NCBI GenBank assembly: GCA_029962745.1
Contig: CM057158.1
Coordinates: 5,760,602 to 5,824,601, forward strand
Length of the DNA: 64,000 nucleotides
Direction: 5' to 3'
Origin: Echinometra lucunter
Lineage: Eukaryota > Echinodermata > Echinoidea > Camarodonta > Echinometridae
The notes beneath the pieces are model-generated. The model was given only the letters and a program-made list of their open reading frames with translations. It did not search any database and was not told the origin of the DNA. Of the stretch, positions 11,908 to 27,100 are shown piece by piece. The stretch's first letter is position 1; each line of letters starts with the position of its first letter. Position numbers and translations under genes: made by a program.

Positions 11908-12178
11908 TCAGTGCGGGAAGAGTTTTCCTTCCGACGTCTGCACCTGAAGTTTCCGTCTCAACTGCTTCCGGGTCGTCATCAACCACGATCTCCTCGACAT
12001 CTTGAAAAGATTCGACGTCCTCGAGACCCTGACTGCAGCCGACTCCATTCTCGCCGCCCGGTTGTGGTACACCTCGTCCTTGACGGTCGATGACGGGTCA
12101 CCGTCGCCAGCCTCCAGAACGCTCACGAAAGAACTCTTGGTGGAAATGCTCGGTCGTATATACTCCTTTTTCTTCACA
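11908..12178 (-). CDS. terminal exon: cytoplasmic tail (stop TGA)
   Basis: The acceptor CGCTCCGTCGCAG lies in a C/T-rich tract. About 90 residues start (C)VKKKEYIRPSISTKSSF and end QTSEGKLFPH, then TGA. The tail is rich in Ser, Thr, Arg and Lys and has two tyrosines in possible signalling contexts (EYIRP and DEVYHN, the latter of YxN form). That use is speculation. An AATAAA on this strand at 11897-11902 is too near the stop to be a convincing poly(A) signal. Confidence 0.8.
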
Positions 12179-15100
12179 CTGCGACGGAGCGGAATGATTT
12201 CAGAAGGAGAAAATATAGGAAGTAGTATATAAACATAGAAGGTGAAAGTGCTCTTTCATTCATGGTTGCCAATTTGAAGATGACGATCGTTGTTTGCTTT
12301 ACTTTTATCACGACGTGTGTAGGGGGGAGGAGGTAGTAGAAGAAAATGCAGGTTAGGAGGAGCGGGAAGGAAAGGAGTGTTAAAAGAAAAGAAAGTCCAT
12401 CACAATCATGCAGGTTAGCGATTTTTTAGCGCTATTGAGGTATTGGGAGGAAGACCGACAATCAATGCGTTAAATCGGCAGCTTTAGGTTGTCAATCCTG
12501 CTGTCACGTGACGTTCCCTAGCCAATGAGATCCTGTCTTTTATATGTCATCAGTCGCTACGATGGGCCTCTTAAAGACACTCTTTGGGCGGCGAGCGGAC
12601 CGAATTTGCCTTACACGACGGGACGTACCCGCTGTAGGTTGCGAGCTGAAAGTGAAGAGGGAAGGAGGAAAATATCAAAAGTCGTAGAGCCCACGTTGCG
12701 AGACATTTTAGAGGATTTGGAAAACGAAACATCACGAAGTTATGTGAAGATATAACGTGGGGTCGAATTAAATGACTGGAGGTTGATGGAATAACTTTTT
12801 TTCAATGTCCCATATTAAAAGAATATGAAATTAGGAACAGAGTATACTAGTAGAAAATAAAGGATTGAGAAGAAAATTGCTTGAGCCATCATCTTTCAAA
12901 ATATTGATAGATCTTATAAAACCCGGCGTACATTAACCGAAGGAAAGTTGTGTAATGATTGTGCAGATGCCGCCCCTCTCCAAATGTAGACTCAAGAGGC
13001 ACCTTTAAAAAGGTATTTTCATTTTTCCTTTTTGTCTCATATATTTCATAATAATTGCTGTGCCCACTATAAACATGGAGGTTCACATTCATCCCTGCCT
13101 TCAACGTTAATCGCACTAAAAAATTGAACTGATTTTATTTCAGATTTTTGATTCTCAAAAGGATGAAAAATTAGCGTTTACCCAATTTTTCTTTTGGTTC
13201 TTGAAAATTCCTGTTTCATATTTTTCTCCCATTGTTACTATACTTAGAATTAATTATGATAATGAGGATTTAGAGGAAAAGTCCACCCCAGAAGTTTCAC
13301 TGTTTCAAAAAAGGAGTTAAATTTGAACCGCATTTTAAAAAAGAAATGAGCAAAATCGGCCAAAGAATATGAAAATTACACCCATTTACATTAGTAAATT
13401 ACTCTCGGCTCTGCAAATTGGCAACACTGATGACATCATATGCGAGCAGCTCTCCTTTCACTTTGTACATGAAATTTCACATTTTCTCAATTTTCTTGGA
13501 AGTTACACATTTTCTAACCCCCATAGTCAATGTATGTTCAGAAGAATTGCTCTTTACATAACATACTTTGACTATGGGGTGAGAAAGTGTGCAACTTCCA
13601 AGAAAATTGAGAAAATGTGAAATTTCAGGAACAAAGTGAATGGAGAGCTGCTCGCATATGATGTCATCAGTGTTGCCAATTTGCAGAGCCGAGAGCAATT
13701 TACTAGAAACTGTAAATGAGTGTAATTTTCTTATTCTTTGGCCGATTTTGCTCATTTCTTTTTTGAAATGCGGTTCAAATTCATCTCCTTTTATTGAAAC
13801 AGTGAAACTTCTGGGGTGGACTTTCCCTTTAAGGAATATTACATTTTCTATATGCGAACAAAAAGTGTTTTCTTTGTCATGTTTGTGCTGACAATCTGAC
13901 AATCTCTGAAAGCAGGTGAGATGGAGAGGAAAAGAGAGGCCGGTGAATTATTCGAAATCTGTTAGCTGATCATCTGCACAGTAAAGTAGTGTTAAATCAA
14001 AGCTATAATGAGAAAAAATAACATAGTAAATCGTTAAAATAAGTGAGAGAAAGAAAGAGAGGAGAGAGAGAGAGAATGGAGGGAGGGAGAAGTCGGAGAG
14101 AGAATATAGGAGGGAGAGAATATGGGCGGGGAGGGGGTGCGTGAGAGAAATAATTAATGGCAGTGAAAATAAAATGCATCATTCCTTTGTGATCGTGCAG
14201 GTCAGTTTAGTATTTCAATATGTCATGCATTATGTTATGGTGGAAATAAACGAGAGGTGTTTAATAATACAATGCATTAATTAAACTGCTAAAATTGCAC
14301 AAAGAAATAATAATGTCATTAACTGCCATTCAAGCGAAGAAAGATCAAACTAAGTAGATACTTGGTACAAACATGAATCAGAAAAATTAGAAAATATGTC
14401 GGGAAATGCAAAATGGTGAAAAAAGGAAAGTTGGAAAAAGATAAAGAAGGAAAACAAATACAGCACAATCGCTAGTCTGATAATACTATGCTAACGGTTG
14501 GTTCATGTTTCAATGTAATGTATTAGGGCATAACATCACGGAAAATATGGGAACAAGATGTCTTTTACAACTCTACCATGACCGTTATAATAACGTATAT
14601 TTATGTACAAAATTATACGCGTTTAAGTATCATTCACTTTATTTGGGCACGAAAAGCTATCAGCTTTTAAAGGCAATTTAAAAAATTACAAAATACAGTT
14701 GTATCCCTTCTAATTCAAGAGAACCAGACCTTGTCCTTTGTTATTTTCTGTCCATTTATCTTCAAAGTGTATTAACAAAGAAAATTTTGGACTGGAAATA
14801 AACACAAGCACAATATGTTACTTCATAATTATGAATGAAATCATACGTCACTCAGCTAAAAGTAAATTGTACGAAGCAAGTGAAAGACAACAGAAAATTA
14901 CTTTACTACAAGCACATAATTCACAAAAGACAAATCAGTCACTGTAAGGCTTATGAAAAACTAAGAAATTCTGTTTAAAAAGGTACACATCGCAATGAAT
15001 TTCTCTTGCTAAACTTGTCTAGATGCAAATAATAATTACATAGCTCAAGCAAAATATTATTATTAAATTCAAGATTTGCGTTGGCATGGTAATGGATTGA

Positions 15101-18100
15101 GTGCACATTAGCCGTTAATTGAAATATTATCGTGATAATCTCCTAGAAGTGTGTCAAAAATGAATTGAGACACCATTCGCTCACATGTTGCAGTTTAATT
15201 TCCGGTCTTTGGCGTCGCCGATATTCGTAGGAAACGCATAGCCAACTGTGGATAATTGAAAATTGATATCAATCCCATTCATGCAAAAGAAGCCAACTGA
15301 TAGGACACCACATTAAAGCATTAATTTTGATATATTCTGTATACATAAAACAATATACATTATCTGGAAGTAACTTGTTTTTTTCTGTGACAATATAACT
15401 TTTTTTTTCACGTAGATCCTAATGAATCTTTCAAATTTGATAATGTTTATAAGCAGCTCATCCCCCCCCCCCCTCGCTCTCTGTCGGCCGCGTAACTGGC
15501 TAACCGATTGTCTTCAACTGTCAACTGAAATTAATATTAATCAAATTGTTTGCCCATAATGTTCTGTTTTCATCTAGGCTTTTTTTTTTTCAAAAGTTTT
15601 GATCTCTTCTATCACTATTAAATTGTCATTGTTTAAAACAATTTTTAGACTCTTATTTCTATCATGCAAGAGAGTTTATAGTCATTAACAATTCTGACAG
15701 TTCTGTTCAGAAACGATGTCGGAAATAAGCTTATAGTTTCGACTTGTCTTGTAACTTGTGATTTGCACAAAAACAGGTAAAAGGGGAGACGGGTGACAGA
15801 ATTTTAAAAAAACAATACACAGTGAAATATCCATGCACACAATACTCACCATTTATGAATGGCCATGATAATTATCGTGATAGCAAAAATGGAAGTGACC
15901 GCCGCGACCGTTGAAAGAACGATGGTGAGTGTCTTCTCGGCTCCCTCCTTCCCGCCTTCGTCCGGCAAGGATGGGTCGTCTGCAGGGTTAGTACTGGCTT
16001 GAATCTCGCGGCCTTCTAGGGCAAACAGGGTGAAGTTGGTGGTGACGCTGAGAGAAGCGCGGATGCTGTCGAACTGGTAGCCCAACGAGGCTAGGAGGAG
16101 GTTCTGCGTTAGGTAGCCACCATCTTTGATGGTGATTGTCATAAAGGGAAGTGGAAGAATTGAGAAGAGTGTATATAAGAGATTGAAGTGCCCATTACGA
16201 AGAATATTATGTGTCCTATACACAGGGGCCTCAATTCTTAAATATTTTGGGGTACGACACTGGGGCGGAAATTCGCTGACGGGCAGAAAAAAAAAAGTTC
16301 CTCACTTTTGTTTTGTTTTTCATTGGAGGTGGAGTGGAAGTGGGGGACATACCCTATTGCCTTTTCATGTGCCTCTTTTTTTTCAAAATTGGGGGATATC
16401 CTATTGTGTTCCCCACCCTTCAAAATTTTGGAGGATGTGTCCCCCTGCCCCCTCCCCTGACCGAGGCCCATAATCCTACAAGCTTTGGGACAGTATCATA
16501 TATCAGACTTGGATGTTTTTTTTTTATATTTGTTTGTTGGGGATTTTAAAGCGAAGTCACCACTAGCTTCTATTACAGAAATGGGGAAAAAATATTTCAA
16601 ATTTGTCAGTTGGTTGCCAACAAAGTTTGTCAGCCAGTCATCGTTGCGTTTGGGTAATCCACACTATTTATGTGGTTCGTTTCCTCTTACCTATACAAAG
16701 AGGAGATTTAGGTGGAGGATGAACCAGCATATCAACCTTGAATTCATTCTCATCGATCTTCACTGGGAAACCTACGGCTGCACTCACGTGACTACCATTG
16801 ATGTATGCTGGTACTCTGGTTCTGATGTAAAAGAATTTTAAAAAAAATAACAGTTATATCTTCTTAAAATTTCATTTCTGTGTTCAATAACATGATATAC
16901 AATTATTATCTAATATTACAGAAAAATATATATTAAAACATTTTCAGACATTCGCAGCTTACTTCTAAATACAATGAAAGTGGATGTATATTATGGGAAA
17001 TTACGTTAAGCTATTAACAGAAACTGTGAATGCAGGAGACCGTCACCATGAGCGAATAGGTTGCTTGCTATCAATAGCGGCCTCAAATTTAGCCCCCCCC
17101 CCCACAAAAAAAGAATGTCTGAGGAGTTTTATTAAATCAAGACATGTTCGCATGAAATTCAAAGAAATCAAAGCTGAAAATGAATCACAACCAGTGACAA
17201 TATAAATTGCATAAACATTCTTCTTTTCCTAACACGAGTTCCGTTTTTCGGATATTCGCTTTTTTTTTTTTTTTTTTTTTTTTACAATACAGGCATTTTA
17301 TCAGTTACTGTTGATAGTCAGACCCACAATATGGTTTTATCAGAAGGAAATAAATATACATTTCAAACTATCCAAGTTTATATATTTGACTTTTTTAAAG
17401 AAAATCAGTGAAATTTTCATTGTAATGAGAGATTGCTGAGTACGAAACATATTTCAAAAGTTAATATTCATAACTCACCTGTTTAGGAGTAAATTGGAAG
17501 ATTTAAGACAACATTCATGTGGATACTGAGAACAATATGAATTGACTGCCATAGCTATGATTGCCTTCAGGACAGATTTACTAGTTGGCCACTGTAAAAT
17601 TGGTAGAAAAAAAAAAACAACAAAAATGATATTTAAAAGCGACGAAGAAAACAAAATTTGATATTTTTTCATTGACGTAAGCTGGCGCTGTTATGAAAAT
17701 CAAGGTAGAGTACCTACATAAAGAGAGTAGCGACATAGGGGGACCGGAATTTGATGGTCACGTGACTCCTGGCGCCATTTTGTTTCACTCCGCAGCATAC
17801 CGCGATTGTGATATCGTACTGTACTTGGGTATAAACTGAAGTTCTTAGTTTCCAATTTCAAACTTGGCCAAATAGACTTATTTCTGTTTGTTCATTTTGT
17901 GAAATAACCATTCCAATGATGAAAGATTTCCTTGAGCAAGTAGAGGTTGACCCATTTTTTGCTCCGTTGCTTGCAAATTGCACTAGGCCCATGTGTTTTG
18001 TTGCATAATTCATGATTATGTATATTTGCTTGTTTAAGCAAACACTGTAAAAAGTCTAAACACTTTTATAAACGCTTTTCTGTAACACTTTATAAACATT

Positions 18101-21100
18101 TAAACACGTTTAAATGGAAATCATAAACACTACTAATTAGAAGTAATCATTATCGCCTGTATGATATTAAAAGTCCCTGTTTAGTTTTGGAACACTTCGT
18201 AAACACTTAGACACGTTTATCCTATATGTTTAATTGGGAATCTTGAACACTTCATAAACACTTAAACACGTTGAGATGTGTGTTTAGATGTTTATAGACG
18301 ATAAGTTTATGAACACATGATTCCATATTAAACGTGTCTAAACGTGTCAAAGTGTTCCAAAATATTCATATTAAACGTGTTTTAGTGTGTATGTAAACAT
18401 GTTTGAGTGTTTATGAAGAGTTCCAAAAATAAACGGGGATACAGGCGATAATGATAACTTCTAATTAGTAGTGTTTATGATTTCCATTTAAACGTGTTTA
18501 AGTGTTTATAAAGTGTTACAGAAAAGCGTTTATAAAAGTGTTTAGACTTTTTACAGTGAAGTTAAATTGTACATTTCAGATAAATAATGATACCCATCAC
18601 ATTCCAGTTTGTTATGTTTGGTAAAAATTTTAGTAATTGATGATCCTGACAGTCCCATTGTGTAATGTCTGAATTTCCCAATTTTTAAGTTGTTTTGTCA
18701 TGTCAGGGATATACATGTAGACTTGAGTTTGGAGCTTGCCTGGAGAAAATCAAGTTGATGCAGGGCGAGCATATTTTTATACCACTTTTTTTAAAAAGGG
18801 CACAATGTATGTCTATACTGGAATGATATGGGAGAAGTTGTGCAGTATCTGGAATTGAAGAAGATGTGCAATGGTATTCAAATTTTCTATTCTAAGTTTA
18901 AAATGAATCACTACGTGTAGATAAAACTAAAGTACATCAATGTTCAGGTAAAGTTGTGACACTGGGCAAGGATAATATGACATGATTTTCATGGGGAAAT
19001 ACGTATATCATTGTCTACATTGCTCCCCTTTTTTTCTTACATATCTTAATACCATACCCATTATGTATTGTCAAAAAGGATGTCTTTTCGAGAAGAAAAA
19101 TGTATATGTATTATGACATGAAATAAATTGAAAGAAAAAAAGCAACAAACAAATGAATTGCCGAATTTCAAAGTTACTTTGTGTGAAATTTATACTCGGA
19201 GCTCTATGTGTGTGTGTGTGGGGGGGGGGGTGTGTCGAGGGGAGGGGGGGTGGTATACTTCTGTGTCTGGAATTGTGAGTAAACAGATGTATGAGAGGAT
19301 ATGTTTATAATGTTTGTAAAGGTATTGATGTGCATGGATTTTTTTTTTATTTTTTTATTTTTTCCCCCATTTTTATGAGCAAGCTGGGCATTGTCTATGC
19401 AAAGGGAGGGGGGGGGGATGGGTTGGATTGTTTTTGCCAGTGATGTCTTTATTTTATAATGTGGGTTATGGTTGCATGCTGATTAACCCCCCCCCCCCAC
19501 CCCACCCCTCTTATGAGCAGAAAAACTTTGGTTTTAGGGCTGCAAGGTTAGCTTGTATGTGGACATACAGCCCCCTCCCACTTTTCCCTATAAGGGGGGG
19601 GGGGGTGTTGAGATACAATATAAACAATAGCGTGAGTTGCTTTCTGGCTCGCACAGTTGTGTTTGAAATGTGGCCGACACAACACAGTATATGCACTTCA
19701 AAGTTTATGCATGCACTGCGCGCGCGTGCGGTAGACCGGGCGAGTGAAACAAAATGGCGTCAATGCGCAAGTTGTCGCTACTCTCTTTATGTAGGTACTC
19801 TAAATCAAGGGCTCTGAAAAAAAAAAAATGTATCAGAGCCCTTGGGCTCTGAATTGTATACAAAAAAGGTGCCGTAGTCGAGTGGTTTAAGGCGCTTGAC
19901 TGGAGACGCGAGAATGGGGGATTCGATTCCCGGTACGGCACTTATGCCCTTGAGCAAGGCATTTTATCTGCATTGCTCTTTCATCGTACATACAGTAATT
20001 TAACGCGCTAAAGGCATTTTGATACCAACGTGTGCATGTGTCTTTCTTAAAAAAAAAAGAGAGAACAGAAGAAGAAGGAAAAACATGTTTGCGACAAAAT
20101 GAAGTGTGCTAATAAATCATCAATGTTTTATAATTTATTTGAAAACAACTAGTAAGGCAGCCTAAATGTTATTTCTGAATCATTATGTATATGCCTACTA
20201 AGAATCATATTTGCTGTAGAACAGCAAAATCAATATAAGATAACTAGAGAAATCACGACAAACCTGCTTCATGTTTCCTTTTAAATAGAATATAACCCCA
20301 TGATCGAGCTCTGTTGTGACGTCTGTGAAAAAATGAAAAAAAATGGAAACAATATATGGATTTCGCAAATATCAAAATGAAGACTAATACTGAGTATGAC
20401 TTTAAAAAATTGTTTTCACGTGATATCTTATTGATATGTCGGTGTTCAATTTGGAAAACATAACAAAGCATAGTTTGGCGCAGCGGCTGCCATGAAAAAT
20501 GGCTGATAAAAACAAATTACTACGGGTCTCCGACAAACGTTTTGTATGTTTTGCATTTATCTCCTCTACCCCTTCCCCCCCCCCCCCCCCCCGGTGAATT
20601 GAAATGAGAATATCCTGAGGCAATAGGCTAATATTCATCATTTGGTCGACAGGTTTTTGTTCTTGAGCACAAGTATCTTACTGTTCAGTAATTAAATCTT
20701 GATCTAACATTTTGATGAATGGAAGAAATTGAACTTACACTGGCATTCGCCTCCCTCATAACCAACTATACAAGCACAGCTACAATCTGTTCCTCTCACA
20801 ATGCCGTTCTTGCACTTCTTATCCACGCAAGGCACTTCGGTGACAGTAGGTCGTTTGCGCCCATTTCCTGGAGTAACAGCGCCGTCTACGGTGGTCATAT
20901 CAGTCCAAAAAAATGGTCCTGTGGTGATGTATCTGTCGGTATTGGATGGCCGAACGGTGACGGAAGGCGCCGTCGGAAGAACTTGAAGAATTAAAAATGA
21001 ATTACCATCATATTTATGATAATTATGATTTTGAAAGGAGGTTAGTCTGATAATGAAGGGAAAACATTATGTGAATGATACCGTGTAACATCTCAAGCTA

Positions 21101-24100
21101 AGTCGCAATTACAGTCACCGGGTATTGCTTCAGGAAGTTCAGCATATTCAGTGTGGAAGACAGAAATAATTCACTTGAAGTTTTGGGAAACAATGCCCTT
21201 TCACGTTCTATCGTTAGTGGCATATTCAGGGATTTGTAATATTGGGGAGGTGTTTTGCATCTGGGTAGCCATATGAGCTTGTAGATCCAACCAAATAAAC
21301 GTGGTACAAAATGGGGAGGGGTGGTAAATCTTTTTTATGCTGGTTCCGCGTCTCTCCATATTAAAGGGCATCCCTATCTAACTTCAAACAAATTTGTCTT
21401 CATGTGAGTTAGGAGATTCGTCCTACTTAAGGCTGCCCTTCTTCTCATTATGTAATCGGCTGGTAAGGAATCATTTTATGTATAGTTTCTGATTATTGGA
21501 GTTCCCCCACGGTTCCCCTTCCACCGAAGGGCGGATTAAGGCTATAAGGCTCCTTGTGTGACTCGGCTCTTGCATGCAACACTTTTGGAGAGGGGACTGA
21601 CTCTTCGCCACAGCTGTGAAATGTTTTGAAGGGTTATTATAAAAAATTTAAAAAATACATAACCGACCTTATGCTGTTCTATTTGAAGTAAAGTGTGTCG
21701 GGGTCACAACGAGACTTAACACAGGCAGTGTAGTCATGTAAAGTATGAATATTCTTGATGTCGTGACATTATAGGATATAATCATCAAAGTAATTATGAA
21801 GTACCTTGGTGATATAACTATTATGATATCAGCATTTCGTTTATAAGGTCAATGTACTTACCACATCTTGATGTACCGGGGTCAGGTGGTGCTGTAGATG
21901 TGAAGAAAGAAAGAGGTGAAAACATGGGGGATAGTATATAGAGTGATTATACATGAGGGGGATATAAATGAAGAAATAGAGAGAGGAGAAAGAGAGAGGG
22001 GGAGAGAGAGAAAGAGGGGAGGGAAACGGAAGGGAGGGGGAGATGGATAGAGAACAAAAATTAGGAAATGTCGTTTAAAGGGAAAATCCACCCCAGAAGT
22101 TTCACTGTTTTAATAAAAGGAGTTAAATTTGAACAGCATTTTAAAAAAGAAATGAGCAAGATCGGTCAAAGAATAAGAAAATTGCACCCATTTACTTTTT
22201 TTTAGTAAATTACTATCGACTCTGCAAATTGACAACACTGATGACATCATATGCGAGCAGCTCTCCATTCACTTTGTTCCTGAAATTTCAAACATTTTCT
22301 CAATTTTCTTGGAAGTTACACATTTTCTAGCCCCTATAGTCAATGTATATTCAGAAGAATTGCTTTTTATATAACATACTTTGACTATGGGGTGAGAAAA
22401 TGTGTAACCTCCAAGATAATTGAGAAAATGTGAAATTTCATGTACAAATTGAATGGAGAGCTGCTCACATATGATGTCATCGGTGTTGCCAATTTGCAGA
22501 GCCGAGAGTAATATACTAGAAAATGTAAATGAGTGTAATTTTCTTATTCTTTGACTGATTTTGCTCATTTCTTTTTTTTTTAATGCTGTTCAAATTTAAC
22601 TCCTTTTATTAAAAACAGTGAAACTTATGGGGTGGACTTTACCTTTAAGGAATACCGAATGTACTTGAAGTTCCGTTTATACACCTGTGTAAGCATGATC
22701 GACGTTGTTTTACCAATAGCCTATCATGGATATGATTTAACAACATTTGAATTATGACGAAAGATAAAGGACAAAGTTGCAATAATCATTCTCTTCCACA
22801 TTCAGTCTGCATCGCTCATTGGAAATATGAATGAAAAAGTTTTCGTACTTCAAGAGTTCTTTTGATCGTTAAAAAAATGAATAGTCACGCAAACCATCAG
22901 TATTTTTATCGAATGTAAACGGTACGCGCCAAAAATGTGACAGAAAAATGAGTCCTTGGTTATTCATTGCAGTCGACTTGAAGAGTTATTTCAGTCGTTA
23001 ACATTATCTCTCCAGCCTGGGGTATATAATTTGCACCCAGGAATGCCTTATCGATTCGTCAGTAAAGAAAGAGAAAGTGACATTAAACATCACAACAAAC
23101 ACTCCAAGCAATGTTTTAGATATTGAAAAAAGGCCACCAATCAACATTGCTTTTTGGATCTCCTTGCTGAAAAGGCGTATTCTTCAGCAAAATGCCCACA
23201 GATGACTTTTAACATTTTTTAAAATTGAAATCGCTCTTCCACCAAATATCAAGCTTATAGCCCGTTGGATGCTATGCCGGGCTGGGGTCTATGGAAAACG
23301 CATGTTATACTCAAATCACAGTGTGCCTAACGGTGCTTAATTTTCAAGAACCCCAAAAGGTTCCTTGTACAACCTACAATGATTCTAAAGATCCCTTTAG
23401 AACCCTTTAGATATCCTTTATAATAGGCTATTAATGGTTCTCTGAAGAACATCTAAAGGTTCAAAAATGTGGGACAAGAAAAGGTTCTAATCAGCACCAT
23501 TTTTCCTAGGCATGCCTAGAGTAAGTAATTTCTCAGGGATATGGCCTATGAAGTCGGGGGGGGGGGGACAGGGAGAGCAGTTGCCCCCCCCCCCAAAAAA
23601 AAAAAAAAAAAAAAAATCAAGCCTTACTTTTTTGTTGACAATTTTTCAAAATCCACCCAAAGATCCTTCAGTTTAACTAATTTTGAAAATCCAAAAACGC
23701 CTCGTGACCAGCTAGGTCGCTTTGCTCCCTCGATTGCGTATTCTCGAACATTTTATGTATTCTTGCCCCTCCCCCCCAAAAAAAAAAAAAAAAAAAAATC
23801 TACGTACGGCCTTGCTTAGGGGGCGCAACGTCTACAACTAATTTCTGTTCATCCACTGAATAATATCTGACGATCTCCACTTATTATCAATTACATAATC
23901 GCTCTTAGTGTACGAGACGGTGAAATGTAATGTGCGAGAAATGACTCTTCAATTTAGCTTGTCCTTCCAGGGGTCAATGTATTGCACTGGCCGACCAAAC
24001 AAAAGGTCCTATCAAACTCACAAACCAGTCCAAGTTTCCGAAAGGAAATGCCTGACAACTTCTTGAACCATCCTTAATTAACCACCGTCATTTCTTCTTT

Positions 24101-27100
24101 CTTTGTGCGATTGCCCGACGGCTGTGAACATTCTGTCACTCTCACTGTATACCGACGGACAAAATCTCCCATCAAATTAAGTATGGAGGGAAGAAAGGGA
24201 CAAATTGTAAAGGGAACTTAATTAAGACGGGATATAAGAGACAGGAAGCAATGGGGAAGATTCGTTATTGGGAGCTTCCGACAAAACCTGGTGTGTTGTG
24301 TCTTGTGGCAGGCATATGACGTTTCTATCACAAAGTACAGTCTAAAATTATATTTTTAGCATCGTTTTGTAGTCAGTAAATTGTATTCTGGCCCCTTCGA
24401 ACGTGTTGACAGCACACACACCTTGAACTATGTGGATTTATCACGTTTAAGCACTGATCCTCGGATAATGGGATGGATTCGGAACTTGGTCGGATTAGGA
24501 TTACCATTGTATTTTTATGATGGGTGGGGCCAGAATGTACACCGATGATTGTATAGGCCTACTGTCTCTTTTTTCAGTGTGGTAAAAAGTTCTAGTTCTG
24601 GATGCACAATGAAATAAGGTTTGTATGACCTTTTAGTTTGTTTGCTGCTATTAGAACCCCTCTTTCAATCTAACAAGTGAACACCCTTGGCGGTCTCGCC
24701 TTCATTATGCAAATCGTCATGGCAGCATTCTAGTTGGGGCACATGAGGGATGCTACCTCTGATATGAGTCCCATAGACCTTTTGGCGGCAATGTAAAAAA
24801 AAAATGAAAATGAGGGTATAATGATATCAATCAATTAACCCCAAATGATCTTGGACCTTAACTTGGTGACTTGAAATTTGTTCCACATGATCTATGACAC
24901 TTGATAACCCTTGTCATGCTTGTGAAGAAGTTTTATGGAATTCGAACAAATACTACTTAACCTTCACTTAAGTTTTGAAACATAATTCAAGTTAACTGAC
25001 CTCAAATGACATTTGACCTTGACTTGTGACCTGAAATTTGTTCCACTTGATCTGTGATGCTCGATAAGCCTTGTGTACAAGTTTCATGAAAACTGAACAT
25101 ACACTTTTGGAAAGAGAATATTTCTTGAAATGTTGACGTCGCAACGTCGCCGTCGGAAAAGCGGCGCCTATATCTGGCTCTTGCTACGCAGGCGAGACCA
25201 AAATAAACTCGAAAGTAGCAGAGTCTTAAAAATAACATAAGTTTTTAATTTACAAAAAAAGATTTCTATGTTTCTACTAGGCGGTCAACGAGCGGTCAAC
25301 GAGACCAATTATCCATGAGACTGACAGTCCACAAGACCGACGGGGGAAGATGTCCTGGGAGCGTTTCATTAAGTGTCTTGTCAGTGATTTTTTACTGATA
25401 ACTGTTATAAGCCTACTGAAATCCTTCATCTGATTGGCTGAAACAAATTTGTCAGTAAAAATCACTGATAAGACACTTCATGAAACGCTCCCCAGGGAGA
25501 CAGACATTGTAAATTGGAGAATTTGATATAGTTAAATAGACTATGATAAATGACGGATTTCGTTCCCCGATTTAATTCATTGATATTATAATAATAGATT
25601 GAATAGAAGTGAAACGTACTGCAGATTTTGCACATCTTAGGGCAGTTCGTGGGATTTGAGGGTGCAGTGCACAGGTCCAGTACCCCCGGCCCAGCCAGGG
25701 GACTTCCCGCAGAGGGGGTGCTTGTCTTCGCAGTATTCTATCAGAAAAATAACACAAATACAAAAAAAACAACTTTATATCTCACAAAATGGTTTTTAAA
25801 TGCAAATAGTTGAACAAACTCGACGGCAAATGATATAAAACGAATGAAAGATAGCAATCATTAGACTAGTATAAGAATGATCATTTCAAAGTGTAGTATG
25901 ATCATTTACAGAGAGCATATAAGACTTTACGGAGTCCCCAGAATTCATTTAAATATTTATGGTAGCCTCTCGGGCTGCAGACCTATTCAAGTTGTCATGA
26001 TTTTGCCAGTTTTTGAAAACAGGGAGTTGGGTGACCAGTGGGCGGTCGCGGTTACAGCTTCACTGTATGCTAGAACACCTCTGAGGCTACTACGCCTATT
26101 TACGAGCTCCGGGTATTAGAGATCACAGACTATTAACCCACGCATTTTCGAGAAAGAAAAAAAAAACAACTTTGGGAGTAAAATCAAAGGAAAAATTTTG
26201 GAGAAGAAAACAAGAATCTGTTCAAAAATTTAATCGGCCTTCATGGTTTCGGTGGAAATCTGACCTGCAACAACTCAAAAGCTGTCATCATCGTGATTAA
26301 TCTTGCCCAATCACAAACTGAAGGTGGTGACAGAAAATTAGAATGTTACCAATCTCCCTCAAGCAACAAAAGCATGAAATTGGGAATAAAGCATAACATC
26401 AAACACCATCTTATCTAGTTCTAAGAGGTGTCACAAGACACTGTTCTCATTTAATCTTCGTCGCGTTTCATATGAGTAGGAAGAAAAATAACCAGCCTAG
26501 ATGAATTTTAATGTATACTATGTTTATTCGATTTTAAATCAAAATCAAACGTGTTGCGGTGCACCCTCTTGCATCTTATTTTCGTCCTTAATGAATATGA
26601 TATCACATTGTAGGAGTGGTATGCTGGTCTGGGGGAATTCCAAACCGTTATAGTTACCATCTGTATTCAGTTTTCATCTAATACTGTCATCATACTCATG
26701 TGGGCCTTTGTTTGGAAAGTTCCAAGGCAATTCATCAGGTTTCTTTGAAAATACTTCATGAATGATCACTCTCTCACTATTGAAAAATTGTTTGAATTTT
26801 TGTACATTTAATGAAAAGGGCATATAGGATTACTTTTCTTGAAAAGGGTTATTTCATAGGCATTGTTCCTCTACACTGTATCAAAAACTAGATTTGACAA
26901 GGTAATGAGGTGGTTATTAGATTTTGCAATAACGATAACTGATCAAAACTTGTAGTTCACCAACTTTCATCTAATTCTCGCCCACGAGAATAAGTAGGGA
27001 GAATTGCTTTTAGTGCAGGTCTGCATGAAATTAGCTCGCGCGGAATGGAATGCTTGTCTAGGGAATCTAGATGTTGGTTTCATCCTGCATTCAATTACGT

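Noticed and set aside
12525..12755. A 76-codon plus-strand frame ending ENETSRSYVKI
   Set aside because: GC-richer than its surroundings and possibly coding, but no splice sites, homologous motif or neighbouring exon could be tied to it.
13477..13902. A 141-codon minus-strand frame with relatives at 22269-22568 and 30819-31001
   Set aside because: All lie in arms of the same fold-back element; the shared peptide reflects the repeat, not a gene.
19869..19941. A functional tRNA gene
   Set aside because: The acceptor stem pairs, but the T-arm does not pair in normal geometry and a SINE body follows directly, so it is called a SINE head.
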